From the NCBI GenBank assembly GCA_016929525.1, contig JAFGIP010000122.1, positions 1 to 33,575 on the forward strand: DNA of 33,575 nt, in the 5' to 3' direction. This DNA is from Bacteroidales bacterium (GTDB lineage Bacteria > Bacteroidota > Bacteroidia > Bacteroidales > UBA10428). The notes beneath the pieces are model-generated. The model ran no database searches and was not told the origin of the DNA. It saw nothing but the letters and a program-made list of their open reading frames with translations. Within the stretch, counting starts at the first letter, position 1. The number at the start of each line of letters is the position of its first letter. A program made the translations under genes and the position numbers. Below are positions 7,369 to 16,239 of the stretch, one piece after another.

Positions 7369-8430
7369 TTATGAAGGTAAAAGCAAAGGCTCATCGTGTA
7401 TATATTTGTCAATTAAACGGGGAACGGCGTAGCTGTTTATTTCGGCAAATGGCACAAGTTTAAATTTTTTAGCGTCCAGTTTCTTATAAAGTTTAATTTT
7501 TATAAATCGGGCATAGATTGTCTGATGCGTTAACTGATGTTTATACCTTTTCGATATTTTTAAAACATTTAGAATTGTCGATCTTAATTTGAATTCATCA
7601 ATAATTATTTTCAGCAATTCTTCTTTTGATATTTCCTGGTTACTTTCTATCAAAGGGAATTCGTATAACAGTTCCCATATATCCCTGTTGCTTCTTTGTT
7701 GCAAATAAATATGTGATGTATAGTAAAACACAACATAATAGAAATAACGATCTGTGGTCTCCGTCCTGGGTTTTTTAGGAGGTAACAACGGGATATAGTT
7801 ATTTTTTTTAGCATAACACTGATTTTGCAGTGGGCATAGCTGACACAAAGGATTTCTGGGTAAACAAACGAGTGCTCCAAGCTCAATCATTGCCTGGTTG
7901 TGCCTTCCCGGATTTCTTTTATCAAGTGTGTCATTTGCAATATCCTGATATTTTTTTTTCCCAGTTATGGTATCAGGACGTTCTTCAATTCCAAAAAGCC
8001 TCGACAATACTCTGGCTACATTGCCGTCAACAGCAGCATATGGTTTTCCGAATGCTATTGAAGCAATAGCGGCTGCTGTATATATCCCTATTCCCGGTAA
8101 ATTTTTTATATCCGAATATTCACTGGGAAAGATACCATTATGGACATCAATGATTTTTTTTGCAGCTCTATGAAGATTCCTTGCCCGTGCATAATATCCA
8201 AGTCCCTGCCAAAGTTTCAATACATTGTCAAGTGAAGAAATTGCCAAATTATTTACATCAGGAAATGTATCTATAAATCTGTAGTAAAAATCAACGCCTT
8301 GCTGCACACGAGTCTGCTGTAGGATAACCTCTGAAATCCATATTTTATAAGGGTTTGATGTTTTTCTCCAGGGAAGATTCCTTTTTTCCGAGTCGTACCA
8401 TTCTCCAACCAGCTTTGAAACTTTCATCAA
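7369..8430 (-). CDS. mutY: A/G-specific adenine DNA glycosylase
   Basis: A 353-residue MutY, which removes adenine mispaired with 8-oxoguanine. The catalytic residues are E34 (SEVILQQT) and D135 (AAVDGNVAR). The helix-hairpin-helix is LPGIGIYTAAAI (about 111-122). The [4Fe-4S] cysteines C189, C196, C199 and C205 have the exact C-x6-C-x2-C-x5-C spacing. A C-terminal NUDIX-like domain (about 225-345) should read the 8-oxoG. The start codes MMKVSK; the second Met is equally possible. It precedes ssb on the same strand, in the conserved Bacteroidetes order. Confidence 0.96.
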   Translation of the reverse strand: MMKVSKLVGEWYDSEKRNLPWRKTSNPYKIWISEVILQQTRVQQGVDFYYRFIDTFPDVNNLAISSLDNVLKLWQGLGYYARARNLHRAAKKIIDVHNGIFPSEYSDIKNLPGIGIYTAAAIASIAFGKPYAAVDGNVARVLSRLFGIEERPDTITGKKKYQDIANDTLDKRNPGRHNQAMIELGALVCLPRNPLCQLCPLQNQCYAKKNNYIPLLPPKKPRTETTDRYFYYVVFYYTSHIYLQQRSNRDIWELLYEFPLIESNQEISKEELLKIIIDEFKLRSTILNVLKISKRYKHQLTHQTIYARFIKIKLYKKLDAKKFKLVPFAEINSYAVPRLIDKYIHDEPLLLPS

Positions 8431-8479
8431 ATTAGGCAGTTATAAATTTGTCCTAAATAACAAAATTAATATAGTTGTG

Positions 8480-8511
8480 TTTCTTTTATCGGGATAAATA
8501 ATTTATATTTG
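8480..8511 (+). promoter_or_regulatory. Candidate promoter of the HU-family gene
   Basis: TATATTTG at 8504-8511 matches the -7 consensus TAnnTTTG exactly. TTTC at 8480-8483, 20 bases upstream, is a near match to the -33 TTTG. The expected start near 8518 leaves a leader of about 50 bases before the ATG at 8567. The site is divergent from mutY. Confidence 0.6.
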
Positions 8512-8566
8512 CACTTCAAACTTGGAAAATATTATTGTAAATAACTGATAATTAAAGCTTTTAAAA

Positions 8567-8851
8567 ATGACCAAGGCAGATATTGTTAACGAAATTTCAA
8601 AAAACACCGGCATTGAAAAAATTACTGTACAAAAATCAGTAGAAGCATTCATGGAGGTAGTAAAACATTCACTAACCAAAGAAAAGAACGTATACCTAAG
8701 GGGCTTTGGTAGCTTCATTGTGAAAAAAAGAGCCCAGAAAACTGCCCGAAACATCTCAAAGAATACCACCATCATTATTCCTGAGCACTTCATTCCGGCG
8801 TTTAAACCTGCAAAAACCTTTGTAAATAAGGTTAAATCGAATATTAAATAA
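8567..8851 (+). CDS. HU/IHF-family DNA-binding protein
   Basis: A 94-residue histone-like protein. The N-terminal helices are MTKADIVNEISKNTGI and VEAFMEVVKHSL. The VYLRGFGSFIVKKR beta strand and the flexible DNA-binding arm (RNISKNTTIIIPEHFIPAFKP) follow. The arm has IPEHFIPAFKPAK, the signature HIPAxxxFKPxK in slightly altered form. Such proteins bend DNA and shape the nucleoid. The gene diverges from mutY and is followed after 32 bases by the tiny ribosomal protein gene. Confidence 0.95.
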   Translation: MTKADIVNEISKNTGIEKITVQKSVEAFMEVVKHSLTKEKNVYLRGFGSFIVKKRAQKTARNISKNTTIIIPEHFIPAFKPAKTFVNKVKSNIK

Positions 8852-8883
8852 TAAAATTATTGTTATACTAAAACATTAGTAAA

Positions 8884-8976
8884 ATGCCAAGCGGAAAGAA
8901 GAGAAAGAGGCATAAGATGGCTACACATAAGCGTAAAAAAAGATTACGCAAGAACAGGCATAAGAAAAAGAAATAA
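8884..8976 (+). CDS. 30-aa AURKAIP1/COX24-domain ribosomal protein (mS38/bS22-like)
   Basis: This tiny gene encodes a 30-residue, extremely basic peptide: it opens MPSGKKRKRHKMATHKRKK, continues RLRKNRHKKKK, and stops with TAA at 8974-8976. More than half the residues are Lys or Arg. The HKMATHKRKKRLRKNRHKKK core is the AURKAIP1/COX24 (mitoribosomal mS38) signature; bacterial homologues are small-subunit proteins such as bS22. Short annotated homologues of this type are widespread in Bacteroidetes. It lies between HU and RNase G/E and is followed by an intrinsic terminator, so it is probably co-transcribed with the HU gene. It falls below the usual length cut-off of gene finders. Confidence 0.88.
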   Translation: MPSGKKRKRHKMATHKRKKRLRKNRHKKKK

Positions 8977-9003
8977 CTCTTTAAGTTTCATACTTATAAT
9001 TAT

Positions 9004-9033
9004 AAACCTAAAGTCATATGCGACTTTAGGTTT
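9004..9033 (+). terminator. Hairpin terminator after the small ribosomal protein gene
   Basis: AAACCTAAAGTC (9004-9015) and GACTTTAGGTTT (9022-9033) form a perfect 12-bp stem with a 6-base loop, followed by an AT-rich tract. It ends the HU and ribosomal-protein transcript. Being palindromic without a long T run, it could work in both directions. Confidence 0.7.
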
Positions 9034-9088
9034 ATCTTATCTTATTTAGCCCGCATTACATTATTATTTTCTTCTAAGATTAGAAGTT

Positions 9089-10639
9089 GTGAGTACAGAA
9101 CTTATTATTGATGTAGCTTCTAGTGAAATAGGTATTGCTTTACTTGAGAAAAAGAAACTAGTTGAATTAAACAGGGAGAAAAGCGATCCGAAGTTTTCAG
9201 TCGGCGATATCTATTTAGGGCGTGTAAAAAAAATAATGCCCGGTCTTAATGCGGCTTTTATCGATGTCGGTTATGAGAGAGATGCATTTCTGCATTATCT
9301 TGATCTCGGACCTCAGTTTCGTTCATTGCAGAAATTTCTGAATGCAGCCATTTCACGCAAGCAGAAGAATTTATCGATGCAGAAACTGAAGCGTGAAAAA
9401 GATATAGATAAGAATGGTAAAATTAACAATGTGCTTACTACCGGACAGATTGTTCTTGTTCAAATTGCCAAAGAACCTATATCAACCAAGGGTCCTCGCC
9501 TTACGTCTGAAATAGCTTTAGCAGGCCGTAATATTGTACTGATGCCTTTTTATGACAAGGTTTCGGTTTCACAGAAAATCACTTCTGAAGAGGAAAGAAA
9601 AAGACTTCGTACTCTTTTACAAAGTATCCGTCCGAATAACTATGGAATAATTGTGCGCACAGTTGCCGAAAATAAAATGGTAAAGGTGCTTGACTCGGAA
9701 TTACGTAACCTGGTAAAAAAATGGGAATCAGCTTTCGAACAGTTACGGGGAAATACACCGCCAAAGCTTGTTATCAGTGAACTGAATCGTACCGCCGCTA
9801 TTCTTAGGGATATTTTAAATGTTTCATTTAACAGCATTCATGTGAACGATAATAATGTTTGCAATGATATAAAAGAATATATAAGTACAATAGCTCCCGA
9901 AAAAGAAAGAATAGTAAGTCTTTATAAAGGTACTACTCCAATTTTTGAAAAGTTTGGCGTTGAAAAGCAAATTAAAACATCGTTTGGGAAAACCGTTTCT
10001 TTTAAAAGTGGAGCGTACCTGATAATTGAACATACCGAAGCTCTTCATGTAATTGATGTTAATAGCGGTAATCGTTCAAAATCTGTTAATGATCAGGAGA
10101 CCAATGCACTGGAGGTAAATCTTGCGGCAGTGGATGAAATCACCCGTCAGCTCAGGCTTAGAGATATGGGAGGCATTATTGTAATAGATTTTATAGATAT
10201 GCATTCTCAGGACAACAAGAATAAAGTCTTTGAGCGGATGAGAATTTTGATGGAGAACGACCGCACAAAACACAGCATTTTGCCACTAAGTAAGTTTGGT
10301 TTAATGCAAATTACACGACAGAGAGTTCGCCCGGAAATGGATATTAATACCCGTGAACAATGTCCGACATGTGGTGGTACAGGAGAAATCTCCCCAAGTA
10401 TATTATTGGTTGAACGAATTGAAAATTCCATTGCTGAAGTTGTTGATAACTATCAGTATAAAAATCTTATCCTTCGGCTTCATCCTTTCATTGAAGCATA
10501 TATTACAAGAGGCTGGAAAAGTATTGTTAAGAAATGGAAAAAGCAGTTAGGTTGTAAAATAAAGGTCTTTCCACATAGCTCTTATGATTTTCTGGAATAT
10601 CACCTTTTCGATACTGACGGGAAAGAAATTACCCCGTAA
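9089..10639 (+). CDS. Ribonuclease G/E family endoribonuclease
   Basis: A 516-residue Rne/Rng-type RNase, acting in mRNA turnover and rRNA maturation. An S1-like RNA-binding domain covers about residues 35-130 (GDIYLGRVKKIMPGLNAAF). The metal-binding catalytic aspartates are in HVIDVNSG and IVIDFIDM. The Zn-link CPTCGG (C425, C428) tethers the dimer. It ends after the small domain, with no long RNase E scaffold tail, so it is RNase G-like in length. Translation most likely starts at GTG 9089, directly giving STELIIDVASSE; no in-frame ATG is near. Confidence 0.94.
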   Translation: MSTELIIDVASSEIGIALLEKKKLVELNREKSDPKFSVGDIYLGRVKKIMPGLNAAFIDVGYERDAFLHYLDLGPQFRSLQKFLNAAISRKQKNLSMQKLKREKDIDKNGKINNVLTTGQIVLVQIAKEPISTKGPRLTSEIALAGRNIVLMPFYDKVSVSQKITSEEERKRLRTLLQSIRPNNYGIIVRTVAENKMVKVLDSELRNLVKKWESAFEQLRGNTPPKLVISELNRTAAILRDILNVSFNSIHVNDNNVCNDIKEYISTIAPEKERIVSLYKGTTPIFEKFGVEKQIKTSFGKTVSFKSGAYLIIEHTEALHVIDVNSGNRSKSVNDQETNALEVNLAAVDEITRQLRLRDMGGIIVIDFIDMHSQDNKNKVFERMRILMENDRTKHSILPLSKFGLMQITRQRVRPEMDINTREQCPTCGGTGEISPSILLVERIENSIAEVVDNYQYKNLILRLHPFIEAYITRGWKSIVKKWKKQLGCKIKVFPHSSYDFLEYHLFDTDGKEITP

Positions 10640-10819
10640 ACTTTATTGATCTCAGTATTTTAATTCTTCCACTCAGGTATATTAATAATTCTATTTGTTT
10701 GGGGACATAATAAACATTAACTACATTCAATGAAATGTTTCGTAGATGGATGTTTTTTTGTAATAAATGCATTCAGTTGACGACCAACTTTAAAAAATTA
10801 GTTAATAGTTCATAATAAC

Positions 10820-10851
10820 ATATCTATATTTATAGATATATTATAAATTTG
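10820..10851 (+). promoter_or_regulatory. dsbD promoter with palindromic operator-like site
   Basis: TAAATTTG at 10844-10851 matches the -7 consensus exactly, 26 bases before the dsbD ATG. Just upstream, ATATCTATA (10820-10828) and TATAGATAT (10831-10839) form a perfect 9+2+9 inverted repeat filling most of the space between the expected -33 and -7 elements. That position suits a repressor or redox regulator site. The DNA is very AT-rich, so chance cannot be ruled out. Confidence 0.45.
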
Positions 10852-10877
10852 TCATTTCATTTAATAATTGATACATT

Positions 10878-12965
10878 ATGAGAAAGATATTTCCTGCATT
10901 AATAATATTCGTTATAACAATATCTTCAGTTCATTCACAAGTGTTTGATCCTGTAAGTTGGAGCTTTTCTTCTAAATATCTTAAGAATAATACTTACGAG
11001 CTCAGGTTTGTTTCAAAAATTGAAGCCGGTTGGCATATGTATGGATTAAATATTCCGGAGGGAGGGCCAATTGCAACTTCTTTTCATTATGATACGCTGG
11101 ACGGTATGAAATTTAAAAGCCCTGTTGAACCTGTTAATTCTCCGGATATAAAATATGACGCAATATTTGAAATGGATGTGGAATTGCATGATGGAGAGGC
11201 AGTTTTTATACAGACTATTCAAATTCCAAAAGGCATTAACGAGATTACGGGGTATGTTGAATATATGGCTTGCGATGATTCAAAATGTCTTCCACCAAAA
11301 GACACAGAATTCAGAATCAAGTTAAATGCTCAGACAAAAGAAATAATCCGGGAAGGAAAGGTCAAATCACATGAAGTTAAAACTGAGAAAGAAATAGTAA
11401 AAGAAGAAATAATTGAGACAGATACTGCTTCAAAAGAAGAAATCAAGATAAACCCGGAAGAAAATCAACCGGATTCTGAAGCGGATACTTTGGCAGAAGA
11501 CAGCCCTTCAGAAGAAGGATCACTGACAGGTTTGTTCCTGATCGCATTTTTAGCCGGGCTGGGTGCGTTGCTTACACCTTGTGTTTTTCCAATTATTCCG
11601 CTTACGGTTTCTTTCTTTATGCGCGACACAAAACGAATAAAGTCTGTTTTTAACGGAGTGATGTTTGGGATCTCCATAGTATTTATTTACACTTTGGTTG
11701 GATTTTTAGCCGGATTATTCAGAATTGATTTGGTACGACTTGTTTCTTCCCACTGGTTGCCCAATATTATTTTCTTTTTAATATTTATTGCGCTTGCATT
11801 TTCATTTTTTGGAATGTTTGAAATAACGTTACCAAGCAGCTTATCAACAAAAATTGATAAGAGAGCGGATAAGGGCGGAATTTTAGGACCTTTCTTTATT
11901 GCACTTGCAACTGTTGTAATTAGTTTTTCCTGTACGGGACCTATTGTAGGCGTTGTTTTAGGAAGTGCATTGCAGGGTGATATTATAAAACCTGTTATCG
12001 GGATGTTTGGATTTTCAACAGCATTTGCTTTGCCATTTACACTTCTGGCTATTTTCCCCGGCATGATGAAGAAGTTACCAAAGTCCGGAGGGTGGCTAAA
12101 TTCGGTAAAAGTATTTTTTGCATTTATACTTTTAGCCTTTTCCTTAATTTTTATAACAAACCTTCGTATTGATTTCATTACCCGGGATGTGATTTTGGCA
12201 ATTGCAATTGTAATATTCTTTTTGCTGGGCGTTTATTTACTCGGCAAAATAAAATTCTCACACGACAGTGATCTTCCTAATATCTCTGTCCCGCGTTTAC
12301 TTCTTGCAGTTGCAGCTTTCAGTATAGCCGTTTATATGATTCCGGGACTGTTCGGTGCACCGTTGAATGCAATTGCACCATTTCTGCCTCCAAAAGAGGA
12401 GATGAAATTCGATTTAACAAAATCTCATACTTATTCGGAATCAATAATTTTAAATGATACCATTCCCAATACAAACACATGTAATGAGACACCAAAATAT
12501 TCAGACTTTCTTCACATGCCCTTGGGTTTAAAAGGTTATTTCGATTATGATGAAGCACTGGCATGCGCAAAAGAATTGAATAAACCTGTCTTACTTGATT
12601 TTGCAGGGCACTCCTGTAAGAATTGTAAAAAAATGTATGCTGAAGTATGGTCTGATGAACGTGTATTAAACATTCTGAGAAATGAATTTGTTATAGCAGT
12701 GTTATATACCGATGATCGTACAAAGCTGCCTGAAACGGACTGGGTAACTTCAGAACTGGACGGCAAGGTAAAGAATATAATAGGTAAAAAGTTTAATGAT
12801 TTGCAAATTAGACTTTTAGGTTCGAATGCACTCCCGCTTTATACCATTGTAAATGCAAATGGGGAGATTCTTACCTCACAGAAATATGTTGCTTATAGTC
12901 CCGATATTCAAAAATTTATTGATTTTTTAAAGGATGGATTAAGTAATTTTAAAGAAGAAAACTGA
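10878..12965 (+). CDS. dsbD: Thiol:disulfide interchange protein, DsbD family
   Basis: A 695-residue inner-membrane reductant conduit carrying electrons from cytoplasmic thioredoxin to the periplasm. A signal peptide (1-20, ending VHSQ) is followed by a periplasmic alpha domain with the pair in MACDDSKC. A charged Glu/Lys-rich linker (about 155-210) leads to a multi-spanning core (about 215-510). The core carries the two membrane cysteines in LTPCVFPIIPLT and FSCTGPIVG. The C-terminal thioredoxin-like gamma domain has the CKNC active site at about 579-582 (AGHSCKNCKKMY). It stands alone, with a promoter upstream and no cognate Dsb or cytochrome c gene adjacent. Confidence 0.94.
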   Translation: MRKIFPALIIFVITISSVHSQVFDPVSWSFSSKYLKNNTYELRFVSKIEAGWHMYGLNIPEGGPIATSFHYDTLDGMKFKSPVEPVNSPDIKYDAIFEMDVELHDGEAVFIQTIQIPKGINEITGYVEYMACDDSKCLPPKDTEFRIKLNAQTKEIIREGKVKSHEVKTEKEIVKEEIIETDTASKEEIKINPEENQPDSEADTLAEDSPSEEGSLTGLFLIAFLAGLGALLTPCVFPIIPLTVSFFMRDTKRIKSVFNGVMFGISIVFIYTLVGFLAGLFRIDLVRLVSSHWLPNIIFFLIFIALAFSFFGMFEITLPSSLSTKIDKRADKGGILGPFFIALATVVISFSCTGPIVGVVLGSALQGDIIKPVIGMFGFSTAFALPFTLLAIFPGMMKKLPKSGGWLNSVKVFFAFILLAFSLIFITNLRIDFITRDVILAIAIVIFFLLGVYLLGKIKFSHDSDLPNISVPRLLLAVAAFSIAVYMIPGLFGAPLNAIAPFLPPKEEMKFDLTKSHTYSESIILNDTIPNTNTCNETPKYSDFLHMPLGLKGYFDYDEALACAKELNKPVLLDFAGHSCKNCKKMYAEVWSDERVLNILRNEFVIAVLYTDDRTKLPETDWVTSELDGKVKNIIGKKFNDLQIRLLGSNALPLYTIVNANGEILTSQKYVAYSPDIQKFIDFLKDGLSNFKEEN

Positions 12966-13139
12966 TTGAAGTAATAGCTCAGATAAAAAGATGATTTTCA
13001 TCAGGTTAAGAATATTAAAACAGATAAATGTTTATAATTATTCACAGAATTCCTAACATTGTTTTAATGTTATAATTACTTTGATGTTTATTCAAAATGT
13101 ATCTGTAGCCAGCTAGTTTGGACGCAAAACGAACCGGTT

Positions 13140-14987
13140 ATGAAGAAAGATAAGAAGGTAATTGAACTGGACGAGGTAGTAGTAAAATTTGCAGGCGATT
13201 CGGGTGATGGAATGCAGCTTACCGGCAGTCAGTTTTCTGACACGTCGGCTTTTATTGGAAATGATCTTTCTACTTTTCCTGATTTTCCTTCTGAGATAAG
13301 GGCTCCACAGGGAACCATAGCCGGTGTTTCAGGATTTCAGGTACATATCGGGCATAAAGAAATTCAGACACCAGGTGATCAGGCTGATGTTCTTGTAGCT
13401 ATGAATCCAGCGGCACTTAAAGCCAATCTTCGTTGGCTGAAAAAAGGGGCTACAATAATCCTTGATATTGATAATTTCGACAATAAACATTATAAAAAGG
13501 CGGGGTATATAGAAGATCCTTTGCACGATGATAGTCTTGAAGGATATAATGTTCTTAAAGCACCTATTACAAATCTCACACGATCGACTGTAAAGGATTT
13601 TGAGATTGATACCAGAACAGCAGATAAAATGAGAAACCAGTTTGTAGCCGGAATTCTTTACTGGCTGTTCAATCGAGATTTGAAAATAGGCGAAACTTTT
13701 TTAAAAGAAAAATTCAGGAAAAAACCTGAGCTGAAAAATGCAAACATTGCTGTTCTCCATTCAGGGTATAACTATGCGGAGACCCTTGAGGCAATGACAG
13801 CAACTTTTCTTGTCAATCCCGCAGAAAAGCAGAAAGGATTATTCAGAAATATAACAGGCAATACAGCTACTTCATGGGGTTTACTTGCAGCAGCAGAAAA
13901 ATCGGGACGAAAACTTTTCCTTGGTTCTTATCCAATTACTCCTGCTTCTGAAATCCTGCAGGAACTGGCAAAAATGAAACATCTGGATGCTATTACATTT
14001 CAGGCTGAAGATGAAATAGCCGGAATATGTTCTGCCATTGGAGCATCCTTTGCCGGCAGACTTGGAGTTACCTCAACATCCGGCCCCGGATTGGCATTGA
14101 AAGGTGAAGGTATTGGCCTGGCAGTAATAACTGAATTACCAGTGGTCATTATTGATGTACAGAGGGGAGGTCCTTCAACCGGGCTGCCAACAAAAACAGA
14201 ACAGACGGATCTGCTGCAGGCATTATACGGAAGAAACGGAGAAAGCCCTTGTGCAGTTTTGGCGGCTTCTACCCCTGCAAGCTGCTTTGATTTTGCATAC
14301 ATGGCAGCTAAAATTGCCATAGAGCATATGACCCCTGTTATACTTCTTACTGACGGATATCTGGCCAATGGCTCTGAATTGTGGCCGATTCCTAATACGG
14401 AAGATCTTCCGGAAATAGTACCACCTTTGGTCAAAGACAATGATATATATTATTTACCCTATGACAGGGACCCTGAAAAGCTGGCCAGACGATGGGCAGT
14501 GCCAGGACAGGAAGGACTGCGGCACAGAATAGGCGGACTGGAAAAGGCAGATGTGACAGGTGAAGTTTCTCATGATCCGATGAATCATGAAATAATGGTT
14601 TTAACAAGAGCTGAAAAAATTGAACGAATAGCGAATAAGATACCCGAACAGGAGGTAATTGGAAGTAAACGTGGTGAACTTCTTGTTATTGGCTGGGGAG
14701 GTACTTATGGTGCATTATATACTGCTGTGACTGAACTCCAGAAAGAAGGAAAAAGTATTTCTCTGGCTCAGTTTAATTATATTAATCCTTTACCAAGAAA
14801 TACAAAGGAAATTCTAAAGGGCTACAAAAAAAGGATTGTTTGCGAACTGAACTTAGGTCAGTTTTCTACTTATTTACGTTCTAAACACCCGCAGTTTGAT
14901 TATCTGCAATATAATAAAGTGCAGGGATTACCATTTATGGTTTCAGAATTGAAAATGAAATTCAACGAGATATTGGAGGAGATATAA
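13140..14987 (+). CDS. korA: 2-oxoglutarate:ferredoxin oxidoreductase, fused gamma-alpha subunit
   Basis: A 615-residue subunit in which the gamma domain (about 10-195; VKFAGDSGDGMQLTGSQF, FPSEIRAPQGTIAGVSGFQV) is fused in front of the alpha domain (about 225-610; FLGSYPITPASEILQ, QAEDEIAGICSAIGASFAG, TSTSGPGLALKGEG). This is the two-subunit Kor arrangement. With KorB it oxidatively decarboxylates a 2-oxoacid, most likely 2-oxoglutarate, to the acyl-CoA and reduces ferredoxin. The stop TAA overlaps the ATG of korB by one base (TAATG), so translation is probably coupled. A pyruvate or branched-chain substrate is possible, but gamma-alpha fusion and length favour Kor. Confidence 0.92.
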   Translation: MKKDKKVIELDEVVVKFAGDSGDGMQLTGSQFSDTSAFIGNDLSTFPDFPSEIRAPQGTIAGVSGFQVHIGHKEIQTPGDQADVLVAMNPAALKANLRWLKKGATIILDIDNFDNKHYKKAGYIEDPLHDDSLEGYNVLKAPITNLTRSTVKDFEIDTRTADKMRNQFVAGILYWLFNRDLKIGETFLKEKFRKKPELKNANIAVLHSGYNYAETLEAMTATFLVNPAEKQKGLFRNITGNTATSWGLLAAAEKSGRKLFLGSYPITPASEILQELAKMKHLDAITFQAEDEIAGICSAIGASFAGRLGVTSTSGPGLALKGEGIGLAVITELPVVIIDVQRGGPSTGLPTKTEQTDLLQALYGRNGESPCAVLAASTPASCFDFAYMAAKIAIEHMTPVILLTDGYLANGSELWPIPNTEDLPEIVPPLVKDNDIYYLPYDRDPEKLARRWAVPGQEGLRHRIGGLEKADVTGEVSHDPMNHEIMVLTRAEKIERIANKIPEQEVIGSKRGELLVIGWGGTYGALYTAVTELQKEGKSISLAQFNYINPLPRNTKEILKGYKKRIVCELNLGQFSTYLRSKHPQFDYLQYNKVQGLPFMVSELKMKFNEILEEI

Positions 14988-16012
14988 TGGCTTTTGAATC
15001 GGCAGTACCCATAATTACACCGCAAGACTTTAACCTGGATACGCAGGTTAAGTGGTGTCCCGGATGCGGGGGGCATGCAGTATTGTCCTCAATAAAAAAA
15101 GCGCTGCCGGAAACCGGAGTGCCAAAGGAAAAAATAGTATTCGTTTCGGGAATAGGATGTTCAAGCAGGTTCCCTTATTATATAAATGCATATGGGTTTC
15201 ATGGTCTGCACGGAAGGGCACCGGCTATTGCCTCAGGAATAAAGGTTGCAAATCCTGAACTGAGTGTCTGGTTAATTACCGGAGACGGAGACTCAATGGC
15301 TATCGGTGGAAATCATTTTATCCATATCCTCAGAAGGAATATTGATGTTAATATTATTCTCTTCAATAATAAGATTTATGGTCTGACCAAAGGCCAGTAT
15401 TCTCCGACAACACCTATGGGGAGCATTACTAAAACGTCTCCGGAGGGTACGATAGAAAGTCCTTTCCTTCCGGGTGAATTAGCTATGGGAGCACAGGGAA
15501 CATTTTATGCCCGTGTAGTCGATACCGATCCGAAGATGATGCGTGAGGTTTTCGTTCAGGCAGCCAGACATAAAGGGACTTCTCTGGTAGAGGTATTCCA
15601 GAATTGCGTTATTTTCAACAATAAAGTCCATGAAGATATCACAGGTAAAGATGTACGTGAGGACAACCAGATCTATGTGCAGCACGGTAAACCAATGATT
15701 TTCGGTAAAGACCGTAACAAAGGATTAATTCAGAGCGGATCCAAGTTTGTAGTTGTGAAAGTCGGAGAAAACGGAGTCAAAAAAGATGATATTCTGGTAC
15801 ATGATGCTCATAATACTGATGATACAAGTCATTACATGCTTTCAAGAATGACCCTTCCCGATTATCCGATGGCCATGGGAATTATCAGGGAATGGAAAAC
15901 AGGGGTTTACGAAAACCTTCTTTATAAACAAATAAAGGAATCGAAGAAGAAGACAAAAATACGGACAGTCAATGATTTATTACACAGCGGAAATACATTC
16001 CGGATTGAATAG
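14987..16012 (+). CDS. korB: 2-oxoglutarate:ferredoxin oxidoreductase, beta subunit
   Basis: A 341-residue TPP- and iron-sulfur-binding beta subunit. The cluster cysteines are in WCPGCGGHAV, VSGIGCSSRFPYY and FQNCVIF. The TPP motif runs ITGDGDSMAIGGNHF to FNNKIYGLTKGQYSP. It pairs with the overlapping korA. A clear terminator follows at 16059-16090, so korAB form a two-gene transcript. Confidence 0.94.
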   Translation: MAFESAVPIITPQDFNLDTQVKWCPGCGGHAVLSSIKKALPETGVPKEKIVFVSGIGCSSRFPYYINAYGFHGLHGRAPAIASGIKVANPELSVWLITGDGDSMAIGGNHFIHILRRNIDVNIILFNNKIYGLTKGQYSPTTPMGSITKTSPEGTIESPFLPGELAMGAQGTFYARVVDTDPKMMREVFVQAARHKGTSLVEVFQNCVIFNNKVHEDITGKDVREDNQIYVQHGKPMIFGKDRNKGLIQSGSKFVVVKVGENGVKKDDILVHDAHNTDDTSHYMLSRMTLPDYPMAMGIIREWKTGVYENLLYKQIKESKKKTKIRTVNDLLHSGNTFRIE

Positions 16013-16058
16013 AACATTTCGAAATTTATGACTTTGCTTTCAACATATCAGTTCAATT

Positions 16059-16090
16059 ACCCCGATTTTTTGATCGGGGTATTTAATTTT
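16059..16090 (+). terminator. korAB terminator
   Basis: ACCCCGAT (16059-16066) pairs perfectly with ATCGGGGT (16073-16080) around a 6-base T-rich loop, followed by ATTTAATTTT. It lies 47 bases after the korB stop. Confidence 0.8.
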
Positions 16091-16239
16091 AAAGCTTTAA
16101 AAGAATTTCAGAAAATTTAATACTTAAATAAGATCATAAAACTTTCAAAAAACTAAGGTAAGTTTGTTTACTGTAAACCTTGTCCTGAAGGACGGGTCAA
16201 TTAAAATAAATACTTTTTGAATCGAATCCGGACAAGATA

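Noticed and set aside
11687-12178. 163-codon minus-strand open frame inside dsbD
   Set aside because: It is antisense to the DsbD membrane core and Lys/Pro/Ile-rich in a way that reflects the hydrophobic codons on the other strand.
13056-13075. Small AT-rich inverted repeat (TAACATT / AATGTTA) upstream of korA
   Set aside because: A 7-bp arm in AT-rich DNA is easily due to chance, and it has neither a T tract nor a promoter element beside it.
16160-16200. GTTTACTGTAAAC palindrome and TTGTCCTGAAGGACGGGTCAA inverted repeat upstream of the receiver/PEP-synthase gene
   Set aside because: Both are short, and no consensus -7/-33 pair is placed around them; they are noted as weak operator candidates only.
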